Positions 6,664 through 14,728 of a DNA stretch of 18,448 nucleotides are shown here, piece by piece. This stretch comes from JBEKJU01 sp050011095 (GTDB lineage: Bacteria > Desulfobacterota > Syntrophorhabdia > Syntrophorhabdales > WCHB1-27). Position 1 is the stretch's first letter. Each line of letters begins with the position of its first letter. A program made the position numbers and the translations under genes. Where the stretch lies: contig JBEKJU010000042.1 in NCBI GenBank assembly GCA_050011095.1, positions 1-18,448 on the forward strand. Reading direction: 5' to 3'. Below the pieces are notes generated by a model. That model was not told where the DNA came from. It saw only the letters and a list, made by a program, of their open reading frames with translations, and made no database searches.

Positions 6664-7656
6664 ATGGAAAGGATCATCCTCATCGGACACGGAAGCCCCA
6701 AGAAAGACGCAAACAATGTAGACGTTGTCGCCTCGCTCCTCCACGCGCGACTTCATCCGGGATGTACCGACCCCTGCGTGCGGGTGGCCTACCTCCAGTT
6801 TGTCGAGCCCGATATCGGGACCACCATCGACGCCTGCGTCGCCGAGGGCGCGCAAAGGATCATCGTCCACCCCTTCTTCCTCTATTCCGGCATGCACGTG
6901 ACCAAGGACATCCCCGCGAAGATCGAGGAGGGGCGAAAAAGACATCCCCACGTCGAGTTCATCTATACGCCGCCTCTAGGCATCCACGAGGGCCTCGTCC
7001 GCATCGTCCTCGAAAGGATCAACTCCGCGATATCCCCTGTCGCGAGCGAGATAGAGAGGCGGAGCTTCGAGATCATCTCGGAGGAGGCCGATTTCACGGG
7101 CGTTCCCGAAGAAAGGCTGCCCATTGTCAAGAGGGTGATCCACGCAACGGCCGATTTCGAGTACGCCTCCGGCCTTATTTTTCACCCCGATGCCGTTGCC
7201 GCGGGCATAGAGGCGATCAGGGAGGGGAAGGATATCGTCACCGACATCGAGATGGTCAGATCGGGGATCAACAAGCGGCTCCTTGCCCGATGGGGCGGCC
7301 ATGTCCGCTGCGGTATCGCGGCAGACCCCCGAGACGGAACGCCTTCCGGGAGGACCAGGGCGGAGGATGGGATCGATCGGGCGATCAGGGAGGGGAACAC
7401 CGCCGGCATCGTCGCCATAGGCAACGCGCCCACCGCGCTCTTCAAGGTCATCAAGATCTTCAACGAGGAGCCTCCTGCCTTTTTGCCACTCGTCGTCGGC
7501 GTTCCTGTCGGTTTCGTGAAGGCCGTCGAGTCGAAGGCCCTGCTCGCGGCGCAGCAATTTCCCTTTATTACGAACCTGAGCAGAAAAGGCGGGACGCCTG
7601 TTGCGGTCGCCATCGTCAATGCCCTGCTCACGATGGCCTCGGCGGAGGGTGCGTGA
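6664..7656 (+). CDS. cbiXC: fused sirohydrochlorin cobaltochelatase (CbiX) and cobalt-precorrin-8 methylmutase (CbiC)
   Basis: A 330-residue two-domain protein. Residues 1 to about 120 are a short CbiX (CbiXS-like): His9 in LIGHGSP and His78 in SGMHVTKDIP match the two metal-handling histidines of class II chelatases, and the domain inserts Co2+ into sirohydrochlorin. Residues about 125-330 are CbiC/CobH, which moves the C11 methyl to C12 to give cobyrinic acid. Its catalytic His160 lies in RVIHATADFEYA, and DIEMVRSGI and GNAPTALF are typical. The reading frame is continuous. Both domains are near full length, so this is a fusion and not a readthrough. It starts 2 nt after cbiA; its stop overlaps the cbiM ATG by one base. 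It links the first cobalt step with the last ring-rearrangement step. Confidence 0.93.
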   Translation: MERIILIGHGSPKKDANNVDVVASLLHARLHPGCTDPCVRVAYLQFVEPDIGTTIDACVAEGAQRIIVHPFFLYSGMHVTKDIPAKIEEGRKRHPHVEFIYTPPLGIHEGLVRIVLERINSAISPVASEIERRSFEIISEEADFTGVPEERLPIVKRVIHATADFEYASGLIFHPDAVAAGIEAIREGKDIVTDIEMVRSGINKRLLARWGGHVRCGIAADPRDGTPSGRTRAEDGIDRAIREGNTAGIVAIGNAPTALFKVIKIFNEEPPAFLPLVVGVPVGFVKAVESKALLAAQQFPFITNLSRKGGTPVAVAIVNALLTMASAEGA

Positions 7657-8423
7657 TGACCTTCGTGCTTCGCCATAAGCTCCCCTGCGGCCTCGTTGCC
7701 GGGTTCGCCCTCATGCTGCTCCTGCCGGCCCGTCCTGTCTGGGCCATGCACATTTCGGAAGGGATACTTCCCTTCCAGTGGGCCCTTCTCTGGTTCATCG
7801 TGGCGGCCCCCTTTCTCGCCGTCGGCCTCCACCGTCTCAAACGGTCGTCCGAAGGCGACCTCTCCTTCAAGCCCCTCGTTGGCTTTATGGCGGCTGTCGT
7901 CTTTATCATTTCCTGCATCCCCATACCGGTCCCGACCGTCGGCACCTGTTCGCACCCCTGCGGTACGGCCATTTCCGCCATCTTGCTCGGCCCCGCGTTA
8001 AGCGTGCTCGTCGCGGCGGTCGCCCTCTTGATCCAGGCGCTCCTTCTTGCCCACGGGGGGCTGACCACCCTAGGCGCGAATATCGTCTCCATGGGGGTAG
8101 TCGGGTCGTTCTCGGGGTTTCTTGTATTCAGGCTTCTCAGGGCATGCAGGGTGAGCCTCACGGTTGCGGGCTTCGCGGCGGGCCTTGCCGCGGACTGGCT
8201 CACCTACCTTGCGACATCATTCATCCTCGCGGCCGCCCTGAAAGGAAAAGAGCCCTTCCTCCCGCTTTTTTTGAAAATCGCGGCGGCCTTCGTCCCCACG
8301 CAGGTGCCCCTCGGATTCCTCGAAGGCGCGATGACCGCCGGCATGGTCGTGCTCCTTCAGAAGAAGCGGCCCGATCTCCTCGTGCGGATGAAGGTGGTCG
8401 GGGCAAAGGAGGCTACCCCGTGA
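7656..8423 (+). CDS. cbiM: cobalt ECF transporter, substrate-binding membrane subunit
   Basis: A 255-residue CbiM, the cobalt-recognising S-component of the CbiMNQO importer. A Sec-type signal peptide (about residues 1-30, ending PVWA) should be removed to expose Met31-His32-Ile at the new N-terminus. In this family the N-terminal Met-His loop coordinates the metal. CSHPCGTAISAILLGP and LLLAHGGLTTLGANIVSMG are family hallmarks. Several membrane segments follow. The ATG at 7656 overlaps the previous stop. A GTG one codon upstream is an alternative. The substrate is expected to be Co2+, supported by the all-B12 neighbourhood and the riboswitch. Confidence 0.95.
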   Translation: MTFVLRHKLPCGLVAGFALMLLLPARPVWAMHISEGILPFQWALLWFIVAAPFLAVGLHRLKRSSEGDLSFKPLVGFMAAVVFIISCIPIPVPTVGTCSHPCGTAISAILLGPALSVLVAAVALLIQALLLAHGGLTTLGANIVSMGVVGSFSGFLVFRLLRACRVSLTVAGFAAGLAADWLTYLATSFILAAALKGKEPFLPLFLKIAAAFVPTQVPLGFLEGAMTAGMVVLLQKKRPDLLVRMKVVGAKEATP

Positions 8424-8725
8424 GACTCCGGCCCGCCACATCGAAAATCCTGCATGCCGGGATCATACTCTGCGCGCTCCTAGCGCTCGTCATCGCCCCC
8501 TATCCCCGCGCCGCGGCCATGAAGGCGGACGAACCCAAATGGCAGGGCGTAGACGAAGCAGTGGTCGAAAAGATCGCTAGGGAGCACGGCAGGGAGGCCC
8601 ATGGCCCCCTTATCCCGACCGACCGGGGAGATATCATCCCTTTTGTCTTTCTCCTGGCGGGCGCATCCGGTGGCTTTGCCGCCGGGTACTGTTGGAGAAA
8701 ACTGATGGAGGGGCGGAGAGACTAG
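8420..8725 (+). CDS. CbiN-like small subunit of the cobalt ECF transporter
   Basis: A 101-residue protein with an N-terminal hydrophobic signal/anchor (about residues 10-33), a polar extracytoplasmic loop (about 34-70, with the segment WQGVDEAVVEKIAREHGREA), a C-terminal membrane span (about 72-91) and a short basic tail, GYCWRKLMEGRR. This matches the topology and size of CbiN, which couples CbiM to CbiQO. The position between cbiM and cbiQ is where cbiN normally sits. The sequence is not a close match to the enterobacterial CbiN I know beyond the GYC..K tail, so I leave the symbol blank. The start is GTG in a GTGA overlap with cbiM, with a strong AAAGGAGG at 8405-8412. Confidence 0.75.
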   Translation: MRLRPATSKILHAGIILCALLALVIAPYPRAAAMKADEPKWQGVDEAVVEKIAREHGREAHGPLIPTDRGDIIPFVFLLAGASGGFAAGYCWRKLMEGRRD

Positions 8726-8727
8726 CC

Positions 8728-9480
8728 ATGCATACCCCGTTCCCGGAGGAAAAGAGGGGCCATCCCCTAACAAAGGTCGACGCCAGGATAAAGCTCCTCT
8801 GTGCCGCGGCGGTCCTTTCCATGGTGCTCACCTGCAGGGGTGCGTTTTTCCCCCTCCTTGTCGCCTTTTTCTGCCTTTCAACCTGCGCGAGCCTGCGCGT
8901 TTCGGCGCGTAGGCTCCTCGCCCGCTTCTCGGAACCCCTCTTCATTGTCGCCGTCCTGATAGTGATCAAATTCCTCTTCTCCGGGCATGAGGTCATCGGC
9001 TCGTGCCGCATCTTTGGGATCGAGATCGCGGGACACAGGGACGGGCTCATCGAGGGCCTCGTGCTCGGCGCGAGGATCGTCGGCGCGGTCTCGATGATCG
9101 CCCTTCTGGGTTTCGCGACCCCCTTCACCGAATTTCTCCGCGGCCTTGCCTGGCTCAGGGTCCCGAAGGGCCTGATCGACGTGGCGATGTTCGCGTACCG
9201 TTACATCTTTCTGCTCCTGGACGAAGCCACGGTCATCTACAGCGCACAGAAGAACCGCCTGGGCTACTCAAGCATCAGGCGGGGGCTAGGCTCCTTCGGC
9301 GTCCTTGCGGGGGCGCTTGCCCTCAAGGCCTTTGACAGCAGCCAGCACTCGGCCCTCGCCATGATCCAGCGGGGCTATGATGGGAACATGCCGTCCATGG
9401 GTCAGGAACGCCTGAAAACCGGCCATCTGGCGCTCTCGGCGCTCTTTCTGTTTCTCATGGGCATCATATGGAGGATGTAG
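8728..9480 (+). CDS. cbiQ: cobalt ECF transporter, transmembrane (T) component
   Basis: A 250-residue CbiQ. It starts with a cytoplasmic segment containing HPLTKVDARIKLL, typical of the family. Membrane spans lie around residues 25-60, 70-90, 110-140 and 230-250. The cytoplasmic coupling region carries SSQHSALAMIQRGYDGNMP, which corresponds to the conserved Ala-Arg-Gly motif that contacts the ATPase. I start it at ATG 8728, behind GGAG (8715-8718). An in-frame ATG at 8692 would lie inside the previous gene and adds an unlikely extension. It forms the membrane scaffold with CbiM, the CbiN-like protein and CbiO. Confidence 0.92.
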   Translation: MHTPFPEEKRGHPLTKVDARIKLLCAAAVLSMVLTCRGAFFPLLVAFFCLSTCASLRVSARRLLARFSEPLFIVAVLIVIKFLFSGHEVIGSCRIFGIEIAGHRDGLIEGLVLGARIVGAVSMIALLGFATPFTEFLRGLAWLRVPKGLIDVAMFAYRYIFLLLDEATVIYSAQKNRLGYSSIRRGLGSFGVLAGALALKAFDSSQHSALAMIQRGYDGNMPSMGQERLKTGHLALSALFLFLMGIIWRM

Positions 9481-10331
9481 TGGAGGGTACGCCCAGGTTC
9501 CGGATCGCCATCGATGCGTTCGCCTACCCCGACGGCACGAAGGCGATGCAGGACATCAGGCTGGATGTCGGAAACGGGGAATTCGTAGGCATCCTCGGCT
9601 CCAACGGTTCCGGCAAGACGACGCTCCTCAAGATCATCGACGGCCTCCTCAAGCCGTTAAAGGGGAGGGTTTTCCTCGACGGGGTCGACATCAGAAGGCT
9701 CTCACCGAAGGACATATACCGAAAGGTCGGTCTCGTCTTTCAGAACCCGGACGATCAACTGTTCGCGCCCACCGTCTTCGAGGACGTGGCGTTCGGCCCC
9801 CTCAACATGGGATTCTCGAAGGAAGACGTGACGGACAGGGTGAAGAAGGCCCTCGCCGACGTCGACATCGAGGGATATATCGACAAGTCGATACACACGC
9901 TGAGCTTCGGGCAGAAAAAGCGCGCCTGCATAGCGGGCCTCCTCGCCATGGGCCACGAGATCCTGCTGCTCGATGAGCCTACCGCGGGCCTCGACCCCAT
10001 GGGGGAGTACAAAATGATGGGCCTCCTCGTCAGGCTGAACAGGGAGAAGCACGTCACCATCGTCATGGCGACCCACAGCGTCGAGCTTGTTCCGCTGTTT
10101 CTCGACAGGCTCTATATCCTGAGCAAGGGCCGGGTCGTCAGGAGCGGTGCGCCGGAGGCGGTCTTCACGGCGCCTGAGGACATGGAGCACGTGAAACTGC
10201 GGCTGCCCCAGATTGCCGAGATGATCTACAGGCTGAAGCACGAAGACAACGTCCCTTTCGGAAAAATTCCACTCACAGTGGGGGAGGCGCGGAGAGAGAT
10301 CCTGCGGCTTCTGGAAAGATCACATGCGTAG
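9468..10331 (+). CDS. cbiO: cobalt ECF transporter ATPase
   Basis: A 287-residue ABC ATPase. The Walker A is GSNGSGKTT (residues 44-52) and the Q-loop is FQNPDDQLFAPTV. The signature is LSFGQKKR, a form usual in CbiO proteins in place of LSGGQ. The Walker B is ILLLDEPTAGLD and the H-loop is MATHSVELV. It powers cobalt uptake with CbiM, CbiQ and the CbiN-like protein. The listed ATG overlaps cbiQ by 13 nt but has no good ribosome-binding site. An in-frame GTG at 9480, with GGAGG at 9470-9474, is a credible alternative start that would shorten the protein by four residues. Confidence 0.95.
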   Translation: MEDVVEGTPRFRIAIDAFAYPDGTKAMQDIRLDVGNGEFVGILGSNGSGKTTLLKIIDGLLKPLKGRVFLDGVDIRRLSPKDIYRKVGLVFQNPDDQLFAPTVFEDVAFGPLNMGFSKEDVTDRVKKALADVDIEGYIDKSIHTLSFGQKKRACIAGLLAMGHEILLLDEPTAGLDPMGEYKMMGLLVRLNREKHVTIVMATHSVELVPLFLDRLYILSKGRVVRSGAPEAVFTAPEDMEHVKLRLPQIAEMIYRLKHEDNVPFGKIPLTVGEARREILRLLERSHA

Positions 10332-10842
10332 GGGCTACGTCCAGGTTTACACGGGTAACGGCAAGGGAAAGACAACGGCGGCCCTCGGCCTTGCCCTCAG
10401 GGCGGCAGGGGCGGGGCTGAAGGTCTTCATCGCGCAGTTCGTCAAGAAGGAGAAATGCAGCGAGCACCGGATGCTCGAACGGTTAGGGGACATGATTGTC
10501 TATCGGCAGTACGGCCAGGGCATGATCACTAACCATAAGGTCGACGGCGCGGACATCGATGCCGCCCGCGAAGGGATGCGGGAGATCGAGGGGCTCGTCC
10601 AAACCGGGTCGTACGACGTGGTCATTCTCGACGAGGTGAATGTGGCCGTCCATTTCGGTCTCGTGGGCGTCGATGAGGTTCTCGGGCTGATCAGAAACAA
10701 ACCGGCGGGTGTCGAGTTGATCCTCACCGGGAGGTATGCCCCGGAGAGCGTCATCGCCGAGGCCGACCTCGTCACGGAGATGCGCGAGGTCAAGCACTAT
10801 TACCAAAGAGGCGTGAATGCCCGCACCGGCATCGAAAAGTAG
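10324..10842 (+). CDS. cobA: corrinoid adenosyltransferase (CobA/BtuR/CobO family)
   Basis: A 172-residue ATP:co(I)rrinoid adenosyltransferase that attaches the upper 5'-deoxyadenosyl ligand to reduced corrinoids. The N-terminal YTGNGKGKTTAALGLALRAAG contains the family's P-loop, which binds ATP in the reverse orientation. VILDEVNVAVHFGL and LILTGRYAPE are further family blocks. The C-terminal VKHYYQRGVNARTGIEK is typical. The length is close to the usual size of this family. It overlaps cbiO by 8 nt at its start and cbiD by 26 nt at its end, so its C-terminal codons are shared with the start of cbiD. Confidence 0.95.
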   Translation: MRRGYVQVYTGNGKGKTTAALGLALRAAGAGLKVFIAQFVKKEKCSEHRMLERLGDMIVYRQYGQGMITNHKVDGADIDAAREGMREIEGLVQTGSYDVVILDEVNVAVHFGLVGVDEVLGLIRNKPAGVELILTGRYAPESVIAEADLVTEMREVKHYYQRGVNARTGIEK

Positions 10843-11962
10843 GTCTCTCCGGCCGGGCTACACGAGCGGCGCCTGCGCCGCGGCGGCCGCCAAGGGGGCG
10901 ACCCTGCTCCTTTTCTCCCGGACGGGCCGACCCGTGGAGGTGGATATCCCCTTCCCCGACGGAACGAGGCATGTCCTGAAGATCGCGAGGGCGTGGCGCG
11001 AGGAAGCGGACCGCGCCGCGTGCGCTTCAGTCATCAAGGATGCCGGTGACGACCCCGATGTAACCCATGGGGCCGAAATCGTTGCACGGGTTGTCCTGAC
11101 GGGTGACCGATCGGGACATGACGTCCCCAGGCGTCGCGGGCTGCCCGATGTCACCATCAAGGGCGGCGAGGGCGTGGGCATGGTCACCCGTCCGGGGCTG
11201 CCCGTCGCCATGGGTGAGCCGGCAATAAATCCCGGACCGAGGGGCATGGTGCGTGAAGCGGTGATCGAGGCCATCGCGGAGGCCCCGGCCGCACGCCATG
11301 ATACGGTGCGCCATATCGAGGTGACAATCTCCGTCCCCGAAGGCGTTGCGCTCGCCAGGAAAACGCTGAACAGCCGGCTCGGTATCGTCGGCGGGATATC
11401 GATCCTCGGCACGACAGGGATAGTGGTGCCCCTGTCGAGCGATGCGTGGACCGCGACAATCACCGCATCGATGAACGTGGCGGAGGCCATGGGCAGCAAG
11501 GAGATCGTCCTTTCTTCGGGAAGGGCCTCCGAGCGGGCCCACATGGGCCGCTTCGGCCTTCCGGATGCGGCCTACGTCATGATGGGCGATTATGTGGAGT
11601 ATGCCCTTCGCGAGGCAGGAAGGCGCACGTTCGACAAGGTCCATCTCTGCGCCCAATGGGCGAAGATGCTGAAGATCGCCATGGCGATACCCCAGACCCA
11701 CGTGCGCCACGGGGCGATCGATCTCGCGAGGGCGGATGCCTTCGTGAGGCGCCTGGGCCATCCCGGCCCTGCCGACAGGCCATCGACGAGCGCCCGAGAG
11801 ATGTTCGAGCGCGTCGCCTCGGTCGGAAGAGAGATCGGCCTGCCGATCTTTTCGGGCGTCTGTGCCGCGGCGAGACAATACGCCGAGTCGATCACGGGCC
11901 GTATTCCCGTCGTCGCCCTTCTCGTCTCGTATGAGGGGGAGGTGATCGCGGAAGATGGCTAA
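10817..11962 (+). CDS. cbiD: cobalt-precorrin-5B (C1)-methyltransferase
   Basis: A 381-residue CbiD, the anaerobic-pathway enzyme that methylates C1 after ring contraction; it is unrelated to the other corrin methyltransferases. The N-terminal RPGYTSGACAAAAAKGA motif is diagnostic. PGLPVAMGEPAINPGPR, GIVGGISILGTTGIVVP, and HLCAQWAKMLKIAMAIPQTHVRHG are further family blocks. The length is normal. ATG 10817 lies 26 nt inside cobA, with AGAGG just upstream. A shorter start would remove part of the N-terminus before the motif at about residue 13. Its presence marks the oxygen-independent B12 route. Confidence 0.95.
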   Translation: MPAPASKSRSLRPGYTSGACAAAAAKGATLLLFSRTGRPVEVDIPFPDGTRHVLKIARAWREEADRAACASVIKDAGDDPDVTHGAEIVARVVLTGDRSGHDVPRRRGLPDVTIKGGEGVGMVTRPGLPVAMGEPAINPGPRGMVREAVIEAIAEAPAARHDTVRHIEVTISVPEGVALARKTLNSRLGIVGGISILGTTGIVVPLSSDAWTATITASMNVAEAMGSKEIVLSSGRASERAHMGRFGLPDAAYVMMGDYVEYALREAGRRTFDKVHLCAQWAKMLKIAMAIPQTHVRHGAIDLARADAFVRRLGHPGPADRPSTSAREMFERVASVGREIGLPIFSGVCAAARQYAESITGRIPVVALLVSYEGEVIAEDG

Positions 11963-13226
11963 TAAGCTGACCATCATAGGCATCGGATCCAGACCCCTGG
12001 ACCGGCGCGCCCGACAGGCCATCTTTTCGGCCGAGACCGTGGTCGCGGCGCGTCGGCTCTGCGACATTTTCAGGGGCTATGCCGAATTTGCGGAGGTCCG
12101 GGAGAAAATCAGGGAGATCACCGATGTCGATGAGACGATGGCCTTTATCCATGAGGGACTGCGCCGGGGCGCGGGACCTATCGTCCTCCTCGCGTCGGGA
12201 GACCCCCTGTTTTTCGGGATAGGCCGGCGGGCGGTCAGGGAGTTCGGCCGGGATGCCGTCGAGGTGATCCCCGATGTGTCGAGCATCCAGCTCGCCTTCT
12301 CCCGCATCGGGGAGTCGTGGGAGAAGGCGTTCTTCGTGAGCCTCCACGGCTCCGGCTGCCGCAGGCAGAGGGAGGGGGGTTACGCCCTCGATGATCTTTC
12401 CGGACTCCTCGCGACCCATGACACCCTGGCAATCCTCACGGACAGGGAGAATAACCCGGCCGTCATCGCCCGCGCCGTCGCCACCGCGGCGCGCCGTCCT
12501 TGCCTCCTCTTCCATGTCTGCGAGAGGCTGGGCTATGACGATGAGCGGATCACGGCGGGTACGGCGGATGAGATCGCGGCCATGTCGTTCAACGATCCGA
12601 ATGTGGTGATAATCACGAGAACCGATAGCCTATTGCCGGCAGGCACGCCGCCGCTCCTGCCGCGATTCGGACTCCGCGAGGAGGAGATCGCCCATTCAGG
12701 CGGCCTCATCACGAAAGACGAGGTCAGGGCCGTCACGATCCACGCGCTGCGGCTGCCCGGGAATAGCGTGCTGTGGGACGTCGGCGCGGGCTCCGGCGCC
12801 GTCTCCGTTGAGGCGGCCCGCCTGTGTCCGGGGCTTCACGTCTTTGCCGTCGAAAAGGACGAAGGGCAGCTCGAAGGGATGCGCAAGAACAAGGGCCTCT
12901 TCGGCGTTGAGAACCTCTCCGTCGTCGAGGGCGAGGCGCCGTCGGCCCTCGCGTCCCTGCCCGCGCCCTGTCGGGTTTTCATCGGGGGGAGCGGCGGGAG
13001 GCTCGAAGAGATTATCGACGTGGCGGCGCGCAGGATGGAAGACGGCATCATCGTCATCAACGCGGGGACGATAGAGACGCTGAACGCGGCCATCGGGGGA
13101 CTCGAACGGGCGCGCTTGCGGGTCAGGGTCTCGCAGGTCTCCGTGGCGCGGTCGAAAAAGGTGGGCGACAAGCGCTACCTGGCCGCCCTCAACCCCGTGT
13201 TCGTGATCGTGGGAGAGAAGGGCTGA
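11955..13226 (+). CDS. cbiET: fused cobalt-precorrin-7 C5-methyltransferase and cobalt-precorrin-6B C15-methyltransferase (decarboxylating)
   Basis: A 423-residue CbiE-CbiT fusion, the arrangement called CobL in the aerobic pathway. Residues 1 to about 215 form the tetrapyrrole-methylase-fold CbiE domain, with LTIIGIGSRP at the start and LLASGDPLFFGIGR. Residues about 235-423 are CbiT, a classical SAM methyltransferase: the domain opens with GLITKDEVRAV (about 250), the SAM-binding loop DVGAGSGAVSVE begins near 275, and IGGSGGRLEEII lies later. The fusion is common in bacteria. Together they methylate C5 and C15 and decarboxylate the C12 acetate. Overlap with cbiD is 8 nt. Confidence 0.94.
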   Translation: MANKLTIIGIGSRPLDRRARQAIFSAETVVAARRLCDIFRGYAEFAEVREKIREITDVDETMAFIHEGLRRGAGPIVLLASGDPLFFGIGRRAVREFGRDAVEVIPDVSSIQLAFSRIGESWEKAFFVSLHGSGCRRQREGGYALDDLSGLLATHDTLAILTDRENNPAVIARAVATAARRPCLLFHVCERLGYDDERITAGTADEIAAMSFNDPNVVIITRTDSLLPAGTPPLLPRFGLREEEIAHSGGLITKDEVRAVTIHALRLPGNSVLWDVGAGSGAVSVEAARLCPGLHVFAVEKDEGQLEGMRKNKGLFGVENLSVVEGEAPSALASLPAPCRVFIGGSGGRLEEIIDVAARRMEDGIIVINAGTIETLNAAIGGLERARLRVRVSQVSVARSKKVGDKRYLAALNPVFVIVGEKG

Positions 13227-13943
13227 ATGGCGGGAACCCTTTATGTGATCGGTGTAGGACCGGGCGATCCGGAGCTTCTCACACTGAAAGGGGCCCGTCT
13301 CATCTCGCAGGTGGGATCGATCTGCGTGCCCAAGGGAAAAGAGGCGGGCGAGAGCCTCGCCCTTTCCATCGTGCGAAAGGCTGTCGACTTGGGGGGCAAG
13401 GAGATCGTGGAGGCCTTTTTTCCCATGAGAAGGACGGACAGGGCCGCGAACGAACGGGTGCTCGGGGCCAGGTGGCATGAGGCAGCGACAATCCTTCTCG
13501 AAAGGCTCCGAAGGGGGATCGACGTGGCATTCATCACCCTCGGCGATCCCGCCGTCTACAGCACCTTCTTTTACCTCTACGACAGGCTCGTCGAGGCGGA
13601 GCCCGGACTGCGCATCGAGATCGTCCCCGGCGTCTCGTCGATCAATGCCTCCGCCGCGCGGGCGCGGATCCCCCTCGGCCTCGGCGACGGGAGGATCGCC
13701 ATCCTTCCCGCGGGCTCCGTCGATGATCTAGCCGGCCTGACCGGGCGGTTCGATACGGTGGTCCTCATGAAGGTCCACAAGGCCTTTCATGAGATCAGGG
13801 CAGCCCTCGGCGAGCTGGGTCTTCTCGAAAAGGCGGTCTATGTCTCGCGGGCAGGCATGGCCGACGAGGCGGTCTGCACGGACCTCGCCGGGCTGAAGCC
13901 CGAGGGGCTCGACTATTTTTCAATGGTGATCGTGAAAAAATGA
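13227..13943 (+). CDS. cbiL: cobalt-precorrin-2 C20-methyltransferase
   Basis: A 238-residue tetrapyrrole methylase (CbiL/CobI). The N-terminal VIGVGPGDPELLTLKGARLI is typical of this subgroup, as is the insert-free CVPKGKEAGESLALSIV segment. ITLGDPAVYSTFFYLYDRL and IVPGVSSINASAARARIPL are the SAM-binding blocks. It adds the C20 methyl that primes ring contraction. The ATG directly follows the cbiET stop. I distinguish it from CbiF and CbiH by the GDPAVYSTF motif and the first-block sequence; cross-assignment within this fold is the main alternative. Confidence 0.92.
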   Translation: MAGTLYVIGVGPGDPELLTLKGARLISQVGSICVPKGKEAGESLALSIVRKAVDLGGKEIVEAFFPMRRTDRAANERVLGARWHEAATILLERLRRGIDVAFITLGDPAVYSTFFYLYDRLVEAEPGLRIEIVPGVSSINASAARARIPLGLGDGRIAILPAGSVDDLAGLTGRFDTVVLMKVHKAFHEIRAALGELGLLEKAVYVSRAGMADEAVCTDLAGLKPEGLDYFSMVIVKK

Positions 13944-14728
13944 AAAGGTCAAAAGAGGAACAGACAGAGAAAGGACCCATCGTCTCCTTCGTCGGCGCGG
14001 GACCGGGCGACCCCCTGCTCATCACCGTGAAGGGTCGGGAAATCCTTGAGGCGGCGGATGTGATCATCTACGCGGGAAGTCTCGTAAACCCCGCGCTCCT
14101 TGAGGGCCTCGCGGCGGCCGTCTACGACTCGGCCCGCATGAACCTCGATGAGATCATCGCCGTCATGAAGGAAGCGGTGGAAAAGAACATGCGCGTCGCG
14201 CGGCTCCACACGGGCGATCCCGCCTTCTACAGCGCCGTTTCAGAGCAGATAGAGCGGCTTCGCGGCCTCGGGATCGCCTACGAGGTGATCCCCGGCGTCT
14301 CGTCAGCCATGGCGGGCGCGGCCCTCCTCGGTCAGGAACTGACGATCCCGGAGATAAGCCAGACCGTGATCTTTACGAGGCTCGAAGGCCGGACTCCCGT
14401 GCCTGAAGGCGAGGCCCTTGCCGGGCTTGCCCGGCACAAGGCCTCCATGGTCATATTCTTGAGCGCCGGGATGATCGAGAAGGTCGTGGAGGAGCTTCTC
14501 AAGGGCTATCCCGAGGATACCCCCGCCGTCGTCATCGAGAAGGCATCGTGGCCCGACGAGAGGGTCATCAGGGGCAGCCTGAGAGACATCGCGGCGCGTG
14601 CGGCAGAGGCGGGTGTCCGCAAGACGGCCCTCATCTACGTGGGCGAGTCGCTGCGGGCGTCGATGGGGGACCTCGGGAAGGAATCGAGGCTCTACCACAA
14701 GGGATTCACCCATGGCTACCGGAAATAG
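13940..14728 (+). CDS. cbiF: cobalt-precorrin-4 C11-methyltransferase
   Basis: A 262-residue CbiF/CobM. After a short basic, charged N-terminus (about 14 residues) comes VSFVGAGPGDPLLITVKGREIL. ADVIIYAGSLVNPALL is the hallmark of the C11-methyltransferase subgroup. LHTGDPAFYSAVSEQI, VIPGVSSAMAGAALLGQELTIPE, TVIFTRLEGRTPVPE and MVIFLSAGMIEKVVEEL are further signature blocks. The start overlaps the cbiL stop (ATGA). The last 17 nt overlap the cbiGH start. It methylates C11 after CbiH and before CbiG. Confidence 0.95.
   Translation: MKRSKEEQTEKGPIVSFVGAGPGDPLLITVKGREILEAADVIIYAGSLVNPALLEGLAAAVYDSARMNLDEIIAVMKEAVEKNMRVARLHTGDPAFYSAVSEQIERLRGLGIAYEVIPGVSSAMAGAALLGQELTIPEISQTVIFTRLEGRTPVPEGEALAGLARHKASMVIFLSAGMIEKVVEELLKGYPEDTPAVVIEKASWPDERVIRGSLRDIAARAAEAGVRKTALIYVGESLRASMGDLGKESRLYHKGFTHGYRK

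Noticed and set aside
6762..7655. Plus-strand frame that runs in front of cbiM
   Set aside because: The upstream part is an out-of-frame Arg/His-rich reading of cbiXC. The real CbiM begins at 7656 with a signal peptide.
7778..8419. Plus-strand frame that runs in front of the CbiN-like gene
   Set aside because: It is an out-of-frame reading of cbiM. A GTG with a strong AAAGGAGG ribosome-binding site at 8420 defines the real start.
11027..12067. 346-codon minus-strand open frame opposite cbiD
   Set aside because: It is a shadow of cbiD, with a low-complexity translation and no ribosome-binding site or motif.
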